Assembly: GCF_002863865.1 (NCBI RefSeq)
Contig: NZ_CP022684.1
Location: 2,943,501 to 3,007,500, forward strand
Source of the DNA: Ketobacter alkanivorans
Lineage (GTDB): Bacteria; Pseudomonadota; Gammaproteobacteria; Pseudomonadales; Ketobacteraceae
Direction: 5' to 3'
DNA length: 64,000 nt
Position 1 is the first letter of the stretch, and every line of letters begins with the position of its first letter. The notes under the pieces were generated by a model. It searched no databases and was not told the origin of the DNA. It saw only the letters and a program-made list of their open reading frames with translations. This document shows, piece by piece, positions 1 to 9,671 of the stretch. A program made the translations under genes and the position numbers.

Positions 1-1437
1 ATTGCCGATGTGGTCGATACCCAGACACGGATCACCGTCAGCGATTTTCTGCTGGGTGGCTTCTCGCTGTTAATCGGCGACGATAAAGGGCGTATCAGTC
101 AGTGGTTTGTCACCTATAACGACAATAATCAGCCCTACCTTGCCAAAGTGCGTACGATGACGCTGGAACCCGGTGTGGCCATCACTGCCCTGCAAACCGA
201 GCATCGTCGTAAGGGCTTTATTGCCGGCGATGCCAACGGCAATATCGGTTTGTTTAACACCACCGCCGAGCGTGAGGTGTTGGATGAAACCATTACCGAT
301 CGAGCCATCGATTGGATTGCCATGTCGCCCCGTGGTGATACCGCTATTTTCAAGGCCCGTGAGCGTGCACCGGTCAGGTTTCATATGGATAACGAGCACC
401 CCGAGGTGTCTTGGTCTTCCATGTGGAGCAAGATCTGGTATGAGCGCTACGAAGAGCCCACCTACACGTGGCAGAGCTCCTCTGCCAGCAACGATTTTGA
501 ACCCAAGTTCAGTTTGATGCCGCTTACCTTCGGTACGATGAAAGCGGCGTTTTACGCTATGTTGGTGGCAGTGCCGCTGTCTATTTGCGGTGCAATTTAT
601 ACTGCGTATTTTATGGCTTCGGGCCTGCGTACCAAGGTAAAACCCACCATTGAATTAATGGAAGCGATGCCTACCGTTATCCTCGGCTTTCTGGCCGGGT
701 TGTGGTTGGCACCGTTGGTGGAAGCCAATCTGGCGGGGGTAACCAGCATACTGGTGCTAACGCCCCTGTTCTGTATTATCGCGGCCTTTTTATGGTCGCG
801 GTTGCCACGGGATCTGAGTACACGGGTGCCCGATGGTTATGTGCCGGTTATCCTGATTCCTGTGGTGGTGCTGGCCGGAGCACTGTCCATGTGGATGAGT
901 GATCCTATCGAAGCCGCCTTTTTCGGTGGCAGCATGCGTGAATGGTTATCCAACGATCTGGGTATCGATTTTGATCAGCGTAACTCTCTGGTGGTCGGTC
1001 TGGCCATGGGCTTTGCCGTGATTCCAACGATCTTTTCGATTACAGAAGATGCGATATTTGCAGTGCCCAAAGGCCTTACGCAAGGATCACTGGCATTGGG
1101 CGCTACACCTTGGCAAACCTTGGTCAGGGTGGTGTTGCCGACTGCCAGCCCGGGTATTTTTTCTGCCTTGATGATTGGTCTGGGGCGCGCAGTAGGGGAA
1201 ACCATGATTGTGCTGATGGCCACCGGTAATACGCCCATCATGGATATGAATATCTTCGAAGGATTGCGAACCCTGTCTGCCAACATCGCCGTGGAAATGC
1301 CAGAAGCTGAAGTGGACAGTACCCACTTCCGTATTCTGTTCCTGTCCGGGTTGGTGCTGTTTATTTTCACCTTCCTGGTGAATACCACCGCCGAAGTGGT
1401 GCGTCAGCGCCTGCGCGGAAAATACGGCTCGCTGTAA
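1..1437 (+). CDS. pstC: Phosphate ABC transporter permease PstC (5' end outside window)
   Basis: One of the two membrane permeases of the high-affinity phosphate importer PstSCAB. The reading frame is open from base 1, so the gene begins upstream; 478 C-terminal residues are visible. The first part (about 170 residues) is soluble, followed by membrane segments from about residue 180. The cytoplasmic EAA-type loop that docks on the ATPase is visible ([12 protein letters not shown], about residues 355-370). The protein is the long PstC form with a large periplasmic N-terminal region known from Pseudomonas, not the short E. coli form. It is followed at once by pstA, pstB and phoU on the same strand. 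PhoB control is expected, but the promoter lies outside the window. Confidence 0.93.
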   Translation: MADVVDTQTRITVSDFLLGGFSLLIGDDKGRISQWFVTYNDNNQPYLAKVRTMTLEPGVAITALQTEHRRKGFIAGDANGNIGLFNTTAEREVLDETITDRAIDWIAMSPRGDTAIFKARERAPVRFHMDNEHPEVSWSSMWSKIWYERYEEPTYTWQSSSASNDFEPKFSLMPLTFGTMKAAFYAMLVAVPLSICGAIYTAYFMASGLRTKVKPTIELMEAMPTVILGFLAGLWLAPLVEANLAGVTSILVLTPLFCIIAAFLWSRLPRDLSTRVPDGYVPVILIPVVVLAGALSMWMSDPIEAAFFGGSMREWLSNDLGIDFDQRNSLVVGLAMGFAVIPTIFSITEDAIFAVPKGLTQGSLALGATPWQTLVRVVLPTASPGIFSALMIGLGRAVGETMIVLMATGNTPIMDMNIFEGLRTLSANIAVEMPEAEVDSTHFRILFLSGLVLFIFTFLVNTTAEVVRQRLRGKYGSL

Positions 1438-1452
1438 TTGGGGGAAACGACA

Positions 1453-3114
1453 ATGAATTCAATGAAACTATGGTTTCGCAAGGGTGAGCCCTGGGTCTGG
1501 TTAAATGCTGGCGCGGTGGCAATTTGTGTGGTGATGGTGGTGGGTCTGCTGGGTTTGGTGGCCGTACGTGGTTTGTCCCACTTCTGGCCCCATACCATTA
1601 TCGAAGGCACCTACACAGAGGCCAGCGGCAACGTATACAACCTGATTGGTGAGATCGCCGATGAAGAATGGGTGGCAGCCTCACGGGTTCGGGATACGGG
1701 TGTAAATATCCCGGCCGACGTGAAAGTGGTCAAGCGTATGCTGATCAAAACCGGTAACCGTGACATTACAGGGCTGGATTTTCGCTGGTTGATTGCTGAA
1801 AACCTGCGAGAAGTATCCGCACCCGACGAGCTGATGGTGGTTGAACGGCGCGAGTGGGGCAACTTTTACGGCTATCTGGATGCAGTGAAGCAAGACGGAA
1901 AAGCGGTGGCCACCGGTGCGCAAGCCTTGACCGAGTTGGAAACACGCATGGAGCGGGCGTTGGACTTGTTCGACCAGATCCGTGAAATCGAGAACAAACA
2001 AATCGGCGCTATTAACTATGAACTTGAGCGCTTGCGCCTGAAAGAGCGCAAGCTGGAGTTGAGTGGCACCCTTGATGAGGCTGCGCGCATGCAGTTGCAA
2101 GAAGATCGTGCGGCTCTGGATGCTCAATACAGCAGCTTAAAACTCGAGCTGGATGAGTTGAATAAGCAAATCAGTCGGGACAGCCTGGTAGCGAAAACCA
2201 TGGGGGGCGTGGAAAAAGAAATACCCCTCAAACTGGTGGTGCAATATAAGCAGCCCAACAAAATGTCACTGGTCGGCAAGGTGGGGGATTACTTCCATCA
2301 GTTGTGGTTGTTTTTGTCAGATGATCCCCGTGAAGCCAATACTGAGGGCGGGGTGTTCCCGGCCATATTCGGTACCGTGCTGATGGTTATTTTGATGTCC
2401 GTGATTGTGACGCCCTTTGGTGTGATCGCGGCGGTGTATTTGCGTGAGTATGCCAAGCAGGGCCCGCTCACTCAAACCATTCGGGTGGCGGTGAACAACC
2501 TCGCAGGTGTGCCTTCTATTGTTTATGGTGTATTCGGTTTGGGTTTCTTTGTGTATTTCCTGGGTGGCAACCTGGACGCGCTGTTCTATCCCGAAGCGTC
2601 ACCGGCACCGGTGTTTGGCACGCCGGGTTTGATGTGGGCTTCTATCACTTTGGCTTTGTTGACCCTGCCTGTGGTTATTGTTGCCACCGAAGAAGGGCTT
2701 ACCCGAATTCCAAAATCCCTGCGCGAAGGTTCCCTGGCACTGGGTGCCACCAAGTTTGAAACCATCACCAAAGTTATCCTGCCCATGTCCAGCCCGGCCA
2801 TGATGACAGGTTTGATTCTGGCGATTGCTCGGGCGGCGGGTGAAGTAGCGCCGTTGATGCTGGTAGGTGTGGTCAAGCTGGCACCAACCTTGCCGCTGGA
2901 TGCAAACTTTCCGTATCTGCACCTGGAACGCAAATTCATGCATCTTGGGTTTCATATTTATGACGTGGGCTTTCAAAGCCCCAATGTAGAAGCGGCCCGT
3001 CCGCTGGTATACGCCACGGCAGCATTGCTGGTGGTGGTGATTGTGATGCTGAACCTGACGGCCATCATGATCCGAAATCGACTGCGGGAAAAATACCGGT
3101 CGTTGGAGAGCTAA
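1453..3114 (+). CDS. pstA: Phosphate ABC transporter permease PstA, long form with coiled-coil insertion
   Basis: Second permease subunit of PstSCAB, 553 aa. I chose the ATG at 1453, 15 bases after the pstC stop, because a GGGGGAAA ribosome site precedes it; a TTG at 1438 is in frame but has no such site. An N-terminal membrane segment (about residues 13-40) is followed by a periplasmic region of roughly 250 residues. That region includes a strongly charged heptad-like stretch (about residues 155-250, rich in E, L, R, K) typical of a coiled coil. The membrane core follows, with the EAA loop [10 protein letters not shown]. Short PstA proteins of E. coli lack this insertion; long forms are known in Pseudomonas. 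The C-terminus runs to 2 bases before pstB. Confidence 0.93.
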   Translation: MNSMKLWFRKGEPWVWLNAGAVAICVVMVVGLLGLVAVRGLSHFWPHTIIEGTYTEASGNVYNLIGEIADEEWVAASRVRDTGVNIPADVKVVKRMLIKTGNRDITGLDFRWLIAENLREVSAPDELMVVERREWGNFYGYLDAVKQDGKAVATGAQALTELETRMERALDLFDQIREIENKQIGAINYELERLRLKERKLELSGTLDEAARMQLQEDRAALDAQYSSLKLELDELNKQISRDSLVAKTMGGVEKEIPLKLVVQYKQPNKMSLVGKVGDYFHQLWLFLSDDPREANTEGGVFPAIFGTVLMVILMSVIVTPFGVIAAVYLREYAKQGPLTQTIRVAVNNLAGVPSIVYGVFGLGFFVYFLGGNLDALFYPEASPAPVFGTPGLMWASITLALLTLPVVIVATEEGLTRIPKSLREGSLALGATKFETITKVILPMSSPAMMTGLILAIARAAGEVAPLMLVGVVKLAPTLPLDANFPYLHLERKFMHLGFHIYDVGFQSPNVEAARPLVYATAALLVVVIVMLNLTAIMIRNRLREKYRSLES

Positions 3115-3115
3115 T

Positions 3116-3997
3116 ATGACTGAACTGAATTCTGATGTAATTAAAGGCGGTGACACCATGACAGCAGCGGAAACACCCAGAAAAATGGAAGTCGGACGCA
3201 AAGTAGTGGATATGGATCTGGTTCCGAATAAATTGGAGAACGAGGACATCTGTATTCAGGTGAAGGACTACCGCCTCTTTTATGGTGAGAAGCGGGCGCT
3301 GCATGGCATCAATATGTCGATCCCCAAAAAGCGTGTTACCGCGTTTATCGGCCCCAGTGGCTGCGGAAAGTCCACGCTGCTGCGTAGTTTTAACCGCATG
3401 AACGATCTGGTGGATATCTGTCGTACCGAAGGCGAGATCCTGTTCGATAATAATGATATTTTTCATCGTACGGTGGACGTCACTGATTTGCGTCGACGGG
3501 TGGGCATGGTGTTCCAGAAACCGAATCCGTTCCCCAAGACGATTTATGAAAATGTCGCCTATGGCTTGCGTATTCAGGGCATCAACAAAAAGCGCGTTAT
3601 TGATGAGCGTGTTGAATGGTCGTTGAAAGGTGCAGCGCTGTGGGATGAAGTGAAAGACCGTTTGCACGATAATGCGTTGGGCCTGTCCGGTGGTCAGCAG
3701 CAGCGCTTGGTGATAGCGCGCACCATCGCGGTGGAGCCGGAAGTGTTGTTGTTGGATGAACCATGCTCTGCACTCGATCCGATTTCCACGCTGAAAGTAG
3801 AAGAATTGATCAGCGAGTTAAAAGATCGCTATACCATTGTCATCGTTACTCACAATATGCAGCAGGCAGCTAGGGTTTCCGACTATACTGCGTTTATGTA
3901 CTTGGGTGACCTGATTGAATATAAAGATACCGATACCCTGTTCACTAACCCGGAACAGAAGAAAACAGAAGACTACATAACCGGCCGTTACGGCTGA
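3116..3997 (+). CDS. pstB: Phosphate ABC transporter ATP-binding protein PstB
   Basis: ATPase that powers PstSCAB. It has Walker [10 protein letters not shown], signature LSGGQQQR, Walker B VLLLDEP followed by the CSALDP D-loop, and the H-loop VTHN. It is 293 aa from the ATG at 3116, which sits 2 bases after the pstA stop. An in-frame ATG at 3158, preceded by the better ribosome site AAAGGCGGTGA, would give 279 aa, and the first ~40 residues are not part of the usual PstB fold, so the true start is uncertain. It lies between pstA and phoU in the same operon. The family assignment is secure because the PstB-specific GEILFDN and FNRMNDL motifs are present. Confidence 0.96.
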   Translation: MTELNSDVIKGGDTMTAAETPRKMEVGRKVVDMDLVPNKLENEDICIQVKDYRLFYGEKRALHGINMSIPKKRVTAFIGPSGCGKSTLLRSFNRMNDLVDICRTEGEILFDNNDIFHRTVDVTDLRRRVGMVFQKPNPFPKTIYENVAYGLRIQGINKKRVIDERVEWSLKGAALWDEVKDRLHDNALGLSGGQQQRLVIARTIAVEPEVLLLDEPCSALDPISTLKVEELISELKDRYTIVIVTHNMQQAARVSDYTAFMYLGDLIEYKDTDTLFTNPEQKKTEDYITGRYG

Positions 3998-4019
3998 TGC
4001 ATGCAGAGGAAGAACGTGG

Positions 4020-4751
4020 ATGAGTAGCGAAGAATTTACCCAGCATATTTCCAAACAGTTTAACGCTGACTTGGAAGAGGTTCGTAGCCACATTCTTGCT
4101 ATGGGTGGCATGGTTGAGAAGCAGGTTATTGATGCGGTGCAGGCGTTGGTGGAAGGCGACAGCGCTCTGGCGGCGGAAGTCATCAGTAACGAAAAGCAGG
4201 TTAACGGCATGGAGCGACGCATTGATGAAGAATGCACTCGTATTATTGCCTTGCGTCAACCAGCGGCCAGCGATTTGCGATTGTTGGTAGCGGCCACGAA
4301 AGCCAATACGGATTTGGAACGCATTGGTGATGAAGCCAACAAGATTGCCAAGATGGCGATTCGGTTGTCAGAGGATGGCGCTATTCCCCGTGGTTACATC
4401 GAAATTCGGCACATCGGTAATCATGTTAATGCCATGTTGCGTCAGGCGCTGGATGCTTTTGCCCGCTTTGATGTAGAGCAGGCCATTGCGGTTGTGCGAG
4501 AAGATAAATCCGTTGATGTGGAATACGAATCAGCCATGCGTTTGCTGGTGACATTTATGATGGAAGATCCCCGTTACATCAAGCGGGCTTTGAATGTGAT
4601 GTGGAGCCTGCGTGCGTTGGAACGCATCGGTGATCACGCCCGTAACATTGCCGAGCAGGTAATCTTCCTGGTGAAAGGTAAGGACATTCGTCATATGCCG
4701 TTGTCTTCGTTGGATGATAACGACTTGGTGAATAACGGTGAGGGTGTTTAA
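4020..4751 (+). CDS. phoU: Phosphate signalling regulator PhoU
   Basis: Negative regulator linking the Pst transporter to the PhoR kinase; cytoplasmic, 243 aa. It consists of two three-helix PhoU repeats with the metal-binding E/DxxxD-type motifs visible as DLERIGDEANKIA (first repeat, about residues 95-107) and ALERIGDHARNIAEQ (second, about 198-212). The start ATG at 4020 has AGAGGAAG upstream and lies 22 bases after pstB. It is the last gene of the rightward pst operon and is followed by a strong hairpin. Loss of phoU typically derepresses the Pho regulon, which fits its place beside phoR and phoB in this window. Confidence 0.96.
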   Translation: MSSEEFTQHISKQFNADLEEVRSHILAMGGMVEKQVIDAVQALVEGDSALAAEVISNEKQVNGMERRIDEECTRIIALRQPAASDLRLLVAATKANTDLERIGDEANKIAKMAIRLSEDGAIPRGYIEIRHIGNHVNAMLRQALDAFARFDVEQAIAVVREDKSVDVEYESAMRLLVTFMMEDPRYIKRALNVMWSLRALERIGDHARNIAEQVIFLVKGKDIRHMPLSSLDDNDLVNNGEGV

Positions 4752-4780
4752 TAGCCCACTGGATTGCGTCAGGTAACACG

Positions 4781-4814
4781 ATAAAGGCCGCGGCTAACCA
4801 GCTGCGGCCTTTAT
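4781..4814. terminator. Bidirectional hairpin terminator between phoU and the convergent TraF-like gene
   Basis: A 15-base arm (4781-4795) pairs with 4800-4814 around a 4-base AACC loop, with a single G.T wobble. The arms begin with ATAAAGGCC and end with GGCCTTTAT, so each strand has a U-rich tail after the GC core. It sits between two convergent genes, 30 bases after phoU and 4 bases before the stop of the leftward gene. Confidence 0.85.
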
Positions 4815-4817
4815 CGT

Positions 4818-6176
4818 TTAGAATTGCACGCCCACTTGCAAGGCGCCACCGGCATTGTTTTCGCTGAACTGGGCGCCTAAATCGAAATACACGGCGATAA
4901 TGTTAAAGCCCAGGCCTGCGGTGATCGCTTGATCGTCTGCATCTGCCAGGTTAGAGCGCAGGCCGCCCCGCAGGCGTATCATGCTGGCGACATCCCATTC
5001 CACACCGACTCCCAGGAACTGAGTGTCCTCACCTAAAAAGAACGGTTTGTTCTTGGTAAGATCCAAATCGGCAGCAAAGGTCAGCCCTGCCGGTGCATCC
5101 CAGGCAACGCCGAGCCTGGCCTGAGTGTCCACGTCAAAAGTTACGGCTCTTCCGGTGCGTGGTGAAACGCTGGTTTCGTACTGGTTAGCTATAATGTTTT
5201 TGATGGTAAGGCCAACGGTGAGCGAATCGCTGAGAAAGCTGGTGGCCAACCCGATATCCAAATTCACATCACTGTCATCGTTCTCGCTGTCTTCCAGTTC
5301 GTCAGCAAGATCGTAGTTGTCGTCATCCAATTGTTGCACAGACGGGGTAGCGTAATAGCTGGTTATGGTTTGCAGTTTGGGTGTGATGCCCAGCGACACG
5401 TCTTTGCCAAACAGGCGAAAGTCGTGTGCGATGGCGATGCCCAGTTCACTGATGGTGACTCCGGCAACGATGACTTCTGAGGTTAGATCATCGCTGGGGT
5501 CAGTAATAATGACGCTAGCCCCAGACTGCACGGCTATAGGTGTATCGTTGCACCCTGCTGTGGGGTTGGTGGAGGCGGCGATATACAGCTCTGCTTCTGT
5601 TTGCACCGATTCGAAAAAATCTACGTAATCGTTAAGCAGCTCTGTGTCGCAGTCGGTCACAATGGGTGTGGTTTCGATGGTGGCGTTCACATTGGCAAAT
5701 ACCGCCAGGCCCAGTGCTTTGGTGGGAATGGCGACGCTGGCAAACCCGGCGGCGTTAATGCGAAAGGGTTGTTCGCTCAGTTCGTTCAGGTTGCTGCTCA
5801 AACTGCGTGAATTGTTGGTGAACTGTTCTTTGTTACGAATGAAGTCGGCTTGGTTGTCCGGGTTTTCCATGCCTTGAATGGCGATGTCTATGTTGTCGAT
5901 GTAGGCTTCATCTTCTATTTCGTTGTAGGCATCCAGCGCATCGGGGTCGGCGAATACACTCACACCGAGATTGGGTAGTATGATGTGGATGGTTTCGCCA
6001 TCGCTGTTATAACTCAGCAGGGCTGGGTTGAATAGCGCAGCGGTGCCGGGTTGGGCAGAAGCAACGCCAGTGTCACCCATGGCCATGGAGCGTGCGTCCA
6101 GGGTGGCAAACGGTTGGGCCACGGCGGATGTGGCGCACAGAAGTAGTGGTAGCAGTAATGGAGATTGAAGTTTCAT
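4818..6176 (-). CDS. TraF-like outer-membrane protein (TraF_2 / conjugal transfer TraF family)
   Basis: 452 aa from the ATG at 6176, where a clear signal peptide begins (MKLQSPLLLPLLL, cleavage near AVAQ). The conserved start of the mature protein (ARSMAMGDTGVA ... AALFNPALL) resembles the FadL/TraF_2 group of barrel proteins, and the C-terminus shows alternating hydrophobic strands ending in VGVQF, as in outer-membrane barrels. Chromosomal copies are annotated as conjugal transfer protein TraF by homology only; no conjugation genes are near. It starts 4 bases after the stop of the gene upstream (6181-6822), so the two are almost certainly one operon. The substrate or role is unknown. Confidence 0.7.
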   Translation of the reverse strand: MKLQSPLLLPLLLCATSAVAQPFATLDARSMAMGDTGVASAQPGTAALFNPALLSYNSDGETIHIILPNLGVSVFADPDALDAYNEIEDEAYIDNIDIAIQGMENPDNQADFIRNKEQFTNNSRSLSSNLNELSEQPFRINAAGFASVAIPTKALGLAVFANVNATIETTPIVTDCDTELLNDYVDFFESVQTEAELYIAASTNPTAGCNDTPIAVQSGASVIITDPSDDLTSEVIVAGVTISELGIAIAHDFRLFGKDVSLGITPKLQTITSYYATPSVQQLDDDNYDLADELEDSENDDSDVNLDIGLATSFLSDSLTVGLTIKNIIANQYETSVSPRTGRAVTFDVDTQARLGVAWDAPAGLTFAADLDLTKNKPFFLGEDTQFLGVGVEWDVASMIRLRGGLRSNLADADDQAITAGLGFNIIAVYFDLGAQFSENNAGGALQVGVQF

Positions 6177-6180
6177 AGCG

Positions 6181-6822
6181 TTATTTGCCATAGGTTGGTG
6201 ATCCCAGCATGGTGTCCATTCTTTGCATGCGTTCATCCATGATGCGTTGAACATCCTTAGCTTGATCAATCAGCTTGGGAATCTCGGCGATAGGAACGGT
6301 GGTGGGAACCGGTAAGGTTGGCTCCAGCCCTTCACCGTTTGCCAGAGGGTTGTTCTCCATGATGGAGTTGGTGTTTTTAACGCGGCCAAATGCCGAGTCG
6401 ATCTGATCTGCGGTGAGACCTTGTAATACATTGGCGTTGGGGTCGGTACGTACCACCATATTCAGGGTATTGCGATTGGGCAGTTCGCTGAATTGCCACA
6501 CGCCGTTTTCATCCTGCCAGCGGTAGAAGATGTTTTTCTGCGCTTGGATATCCAGTACGGCTAATTGCTCACGGGTGAGTTGATCAGGTTGTAATGGGGG
6601 TTTGTCGTCGGACCATTGAATCCATTGCTGGCTGCTCTCTGTGCCTGCCCCAGTGCTCATCAGATCGGCGGCGTCATCAATATCCGGTAAGGAAAAATCC
6701 ATACCGGGCAGCATGTCTTTAATCTGCATGAGTTTTTGCATGCCATCGGGCCCCATGAGCAGGTAGGGCCCGGCAAAGGCCATGATGACAAAAAATATCA
6801 GCATTTTAACGACGAGTTTCAT
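6181..6822 (-). CDS. Membrane-anchored hypothetical protein with DUF4124-like motif
   Basis: 213 aa from the ATG at 6822, preceded by GGAG at good spacing; 15 more in-frame residues upstream look non-coding. One hydrophobic segment at residues 4-25 is probably a membrane anchor or uncleaved signal. Near the middle is YRWQDENGVWQFSELP, which resembles the DUF4124 signature (YRW.DE.G..HFSD.P). The C-terminal third is rich in Pro, Met and Gln. It is cotranscribed with the downstream TraF-like gene (4-base gap) and divergent from yajQ. Function unknown; an envelope role is inferred only from the topology and partner. Confidence 0.6.
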   Translation of the reverse strand: MKLVVKMLIFFVIMAFAGPYLLMGPDGMQKLMQIKDMLPGMDFSLPDIDDAADLMSTGAGTESSQQWIQWSDDKPPLQPDQLTREQLAVLDIQAQKNIFYRWQDENGVWQFSELPNRNTLNMVVRTDPNANVLQGLTADQIDSAFGRVKNTNSIMENNPLANGEGLEPTLPVPTTVPIAEIPKLIDQAKDVQRIMDERMQRMDTMLGSPTYGK

Positions 6823-6966
6823 GCAGGGCGGCTCCGGTTTCCATTGTTCAATATATGTGCGGTGCATATAAGAGGCGAACTTTGATCAGTATAGCCCGTT
6901 TGCCGCTCTACACAGGCCGACCCCGATGCATTACTATGTGCGAAATTGCACGTTTCGGGGAAAATA

Positions 6967-7449
6967 ATGCCTTCATTCGATATTGTTTCAGAACTTAATA
7001 TGCACGAAGTGGATAACGCGGTGGATCAGGCCAAGCGGGAAATCAGCAACCGCTTTGATTTTAAAGGCACCAAGTGCACTTTCGAGCAGGATAAGAATGT
7101 TATTACCCTGGTGGGGGATGCGGATTTCCATTTGCGTCAGTTGCAGGACATTCTTGAAGGAAAACTGATCAAGCGCGGCATTGATATTGGCTGTATTGAT
7201 TTGGCCGATCCGGAGGTCAACTTGAGCGAGGCTCGCCAGAAGCTGACGCTGCGTCAGGGCCTGGATTCTGATCAGGCGAAAAAGCTGGTGAAGCTGATCA
7301 AGGACAGCAAAATGAAAGTGCAGGCTTCAATCCAGGGCGATAAGGTGCGGGTCACCGGTAAGAAGCGGGATGATCTGCAGGAAGTGATCGCCATGTTGCG
7401 TGAGGCCAAGTTCGAGATGCCTCTGCAGTATGAAAATTTCCGCGATTAA
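6967..7449 (+). CDS. yajQ: YajQ-family nucleotide-binding protein
   Basis: 160 aa, the usual length. It begins MPSFDIVSE and carries the family core AVDQAKREI and RFDFKGT, with the C-terminal VRVTGKKRDDLQ. YajQ proteins are small cytoplasmic proteins with two RNP-like folds; some members bind cyclic di-GMP and act as effectors on transcription. The ATG at 6967 follows GGGGAAAATA. It is a single gene, convergent with phoR (11 bases between stops) and divergent from the DUF4124-like gene. Confidence 0.93.
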   Translation: MPSFDIVSELNMHEVDNAVDQAKREISNRFDFKGTKCTFEQDKNVITLVGDADFHLRQLQDILEGKLIKRGIDIGCIDLADPEVNLSEARQKLTLRQGLDSDQAKKLVKLIKDSKMKVQASIQGDKVRVTGKKRDDLQEVIAMLREAKFEMPLQYENFRD

Positions 7450-7460
7450 TCAGTAGCTTC

Positions 7461-8774
7461 TCAGGCTACGGATTTCTGTGCTTTGGGAACGATGTTCTTG
7501 CGGGGGAAATGGCAGGTAAATACGCAGCCTTCCCCCAGTTCACTGAAAATCTCCAGCTTTGCATTGTGGTGAATCAATACGTGTTTGACGATGGCCAAGC
7601 CCAACCCGGTGCCGCCGGTTTTGGCGTGTCGGCTTTGATCAGCACGGTAAAAGCGCTCGGTTAGGCGTGGCAGGTGCTTGGGGTCAATGCCGTCGCCATC
7701 GTCTTCCACTTCCATGTAGACGCCGTTTTCATCTTCGTTCCAGCGGATGGTGATGTTGCTTTTCGCCGGGGCGTATTTGATGGCGTTGATCACCAGGTTG
7801 GAGAATGCGCTGCGCAGTTCTTCGTGATCGCCGTTGATATCCAGATCTTCATCCACTTCCAGGATGATGTTGTGTTGTTTGGTTTCGTTCATGGCCTGGG
7901 CGTCGTGGTAGATCTGACGCAGCAGCTTGGGGATGCCGACGGGTTTGATTAACTGCTGACTGTTGTCGGTTTCCAGCCGTGATAATAGCAGCAGATCGTT
8001 TACCAGGGCTTCCATGCGCAAGGCCTGTTCGTTCATGCGATGGAGGCCCCGGCTCAGCTGTGGGTGGTCTTCCTGCAGGGAGTCCATAAAGGTTTCCAGA
8101 TAGCCTTTGATGACCGTCAGCGGGGTGCGAAGTTCGTGGGAGACGTTGGCCACGAAATCCTGCCGCATCTGCTCCAGGTTGTGAACGCGGGTAACGTCAC
8201 GGGCTACGATGAGGCGTTCGCCCTCGCCAAAGGTGGTGATCTGGAACTGCAGTATGACACCGGCCTGTATGGATGAAGGGATTTCGAGGGGGCGTTGGAA
8301 GTTGCCCGCTTCAAAGTAACGAATGAAACGTGGATCCCGCAACAGGTTGGTGAGGTTCTGGCTGCGGTCGGTTTTCAGTTGGAAGCCCAGCAGGTGGGTG
8401 CCTGCGTCGTTCCACCACTCCAGGTTGCCGTATTTGTCCACCACTACCACGGCGTCGCGTATGGCATTGGTGGATTGCTGGGCGCGAATGATGATGTTGT
8501 GCAGGTTATCTATGTGGGTTCTGTAGGTTTTGTTCTGCTGATATAGGTTGTCGAAGATCAGGCCCCAGACACCGGTGCTTTCCGGTGGATCGGATTTGTC
8601 TTCAGAGGTCAGCCAGCGCGCCAGGTCACGGGTGCGCAACAGCATCCATAAGCAATATGGTACGCTCACCAGCGCCACACCGATACCCGGATAACCCAGG
8701 CTCCAGCCGCCCACCGCGCCGATGAGGATGAGAATGATGAACTGGTTAAGTTCGATGTTCCATTCTTTAAACAC
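7461..8774 (-). CDS. phoR: Phosphate regulon sensor histidine kinase PhoR
   Basis: 437 aa. Two closely spaced hydrophobic segments near the N-terminus (about residues 10-47) are followed by a PAS-type region (DAVVVVDKYGNLEWWN). The kinase core has H-box SHELRTPLTVIKGYLE, N-box NLVINAIKYAP, G1 DDGDGID and G2 GTGLGLAIVKH. It phosphorylates PhoB when phosphate is low and is restrained by PstSCAB-PhoU. It lies downstream of phoB on the same strand with a 131-base gap, which could hold a weak internal promoter though I see no clear one. Confidence 0.95.
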   Translation of the reverse strand: MFKEWNIELNQFIILILIGAVGGWSLGYPGIGVALVSVPYCLWMLLRTRDLARWLTSEDKSDPPESTGVWGLIFDNLYQQNKTYRTHIDNLHNIIIRAQQSTNAIRDAVVVVDKYGNLEWWNDAGTHLLGFQLKTDRSQNLTNLLRDPRFIRYFEAGNFQRPLEIPSSIQAGVILQFQITTFGEGERLIVARDVTRVHNLEQMRQDFVANVSHELRTPLTVIKGYLETFMDSLQEDHPQLSRGLHRMNEQALRMEALVNDLLLLSRLETDNSQQLIKPVGIPKLLRQIYHDAQAMNETKQHNIILEVDEDLDINGDHEELRSAFSNLVINAIKYAPAKSNITIRWNEDENGVYMEVEDDGDGIDPKHLPRLTERFYRADQSRHAKTGGTGLGLAIVKHVLIHHNAKLEIFSELGEGCVFTCHFPRKNIVPKAQKSVA

Positions 8775-8905
8775 GCACTACACCCTGATAAACGATTTCG
8801 GGAGAATACTATCGTACTCTAGTAGCATTTCTGTTGCGTTGCGACAATATTCAGGTGTGGTTGCCGGTCTGCGCTTGGTGAGCGCTCCAAATAGTTGATT
8901 TTATA

Positions 8906-9595
8906 TCAAAATTTGGTTGAGAAACGATAGCCTGTGCCGCGTACGGTTTGCACCAGATGATCGTATTTATGGGGTGCCAGCGCCTTGCGCAGGCGTCGGA
9001 TATGCACGTCCACGGTACGATCCTCCACGTACACGTTACCGCCCCAGACCTGATCCAGCAACTGGGCGCGGGAGTAGGCTCGATCCTGGTGGGTCATGAA
9101 GAATTCCAACAGGCGGTATTCCGTCGGCCCCATTTCCACTGGGCGTTCGTCGGCGGTGATGCGGTGGCTCACCGGGTCCAGCGCCAGGCCGTCCACCAGG
9201 ATGGCTTTGTTCTGGTCGCCTTTGGCTCGGCGCAGTACGGCGTTGATGCGGGAGATCAACTCACGGGTGGAAAAGGGTTTGGTGATGTAGTCGTCCGCCC
9301 CTGCATCCAGGCCCTGAATTTTGTTGTCTTCTTCGCTTTTGGCGGTGAGCATGATTACGGGGATCTCAGCCGTGGCTTCATCCCGCTTCAGGCGTCGGGC
9401 CAGCTCTATGCCGCTCACTCCAGGCAGCATCCAGTCCAGCAGAACCAAGTCGGGGCGCTCGTCCACGATCATGCTGTGAGCTACCTGCCCGTTCTCTGCT
9501 TCCATCCATTGGAACCCAGCCAGCTCCAGTGATACGGAAATCATTTCGCGAATTGCTTCTTCGTCATCGACGATCAGAATTTTTACGTCGGCCAT
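8906..9595 (-). CDS. phoB: Phosphate regulon response regulator PhoB
   Basis: 229 aa, standard for PhoB. The receiver domain has the acidic pair in VDDEEAIRE, the phospho-acceptor Asp in [10 protein letters not shown] and the conserved Lys in DYITKPF. The C-terminal winged-helix DNA-binding domain ends VRGTGYRFS, typical of the OmpR/PhoB group. It activates promoters carrying Pho boxes when phosphorylated by PhoR. A Pho box stands 52 bases upstream of its own start, consistent with autoactivation. Confidence 0.97.
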   Translation of the reverse strand: MADVKILIVDDEEAIREMISVSLELAGFQWMEAENGQVAHSMIVDERPDLVLLDWMLPGVSGIELARRLKRDEATAEIPVIMLTAKSEEDNKIQGLDAGADDYITKPFSTRELISRINAVLRRAKGDQNKAILVDGLALDPVSHRITADERPVEMGPTEYRLLEFFMTHQDRAYSRAQLLDQVWGGNVYVEDRTVDVHIRRLRKALAPHKYDHLVQTVRGTGYRFSTKF

Positions 9596-9646
9596 GATTC
9601 ATCTGTTCCACTTCGAATTCGATATCACGCATTTAAGTGTATCAAT

Positions 9647-9664
9647 GTTACAGAAAAATGACGT
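9647..9664 (-). promoter_or_regulatory. Pho box upstream of phoB
   Basis: On the minus strand this reads ACGTCATTTTTCTGTAAC, the 7-4-7 arrangement of the PhoB site (consensus CTGTCAT-N4-CTGTCAC). I count 13 of 18 matches to CTGTCATAAATCTGTCAC, with the second half-site nearly perfect. About ten bases downstream is TTAAAT, a possible -10, as expected for PhoB-activated promoters that lack a -35. The site sits between the end of ubiA and the phoB start. Confidence 0.7.
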
Positions 9665-9671
9665 TTGTGGG

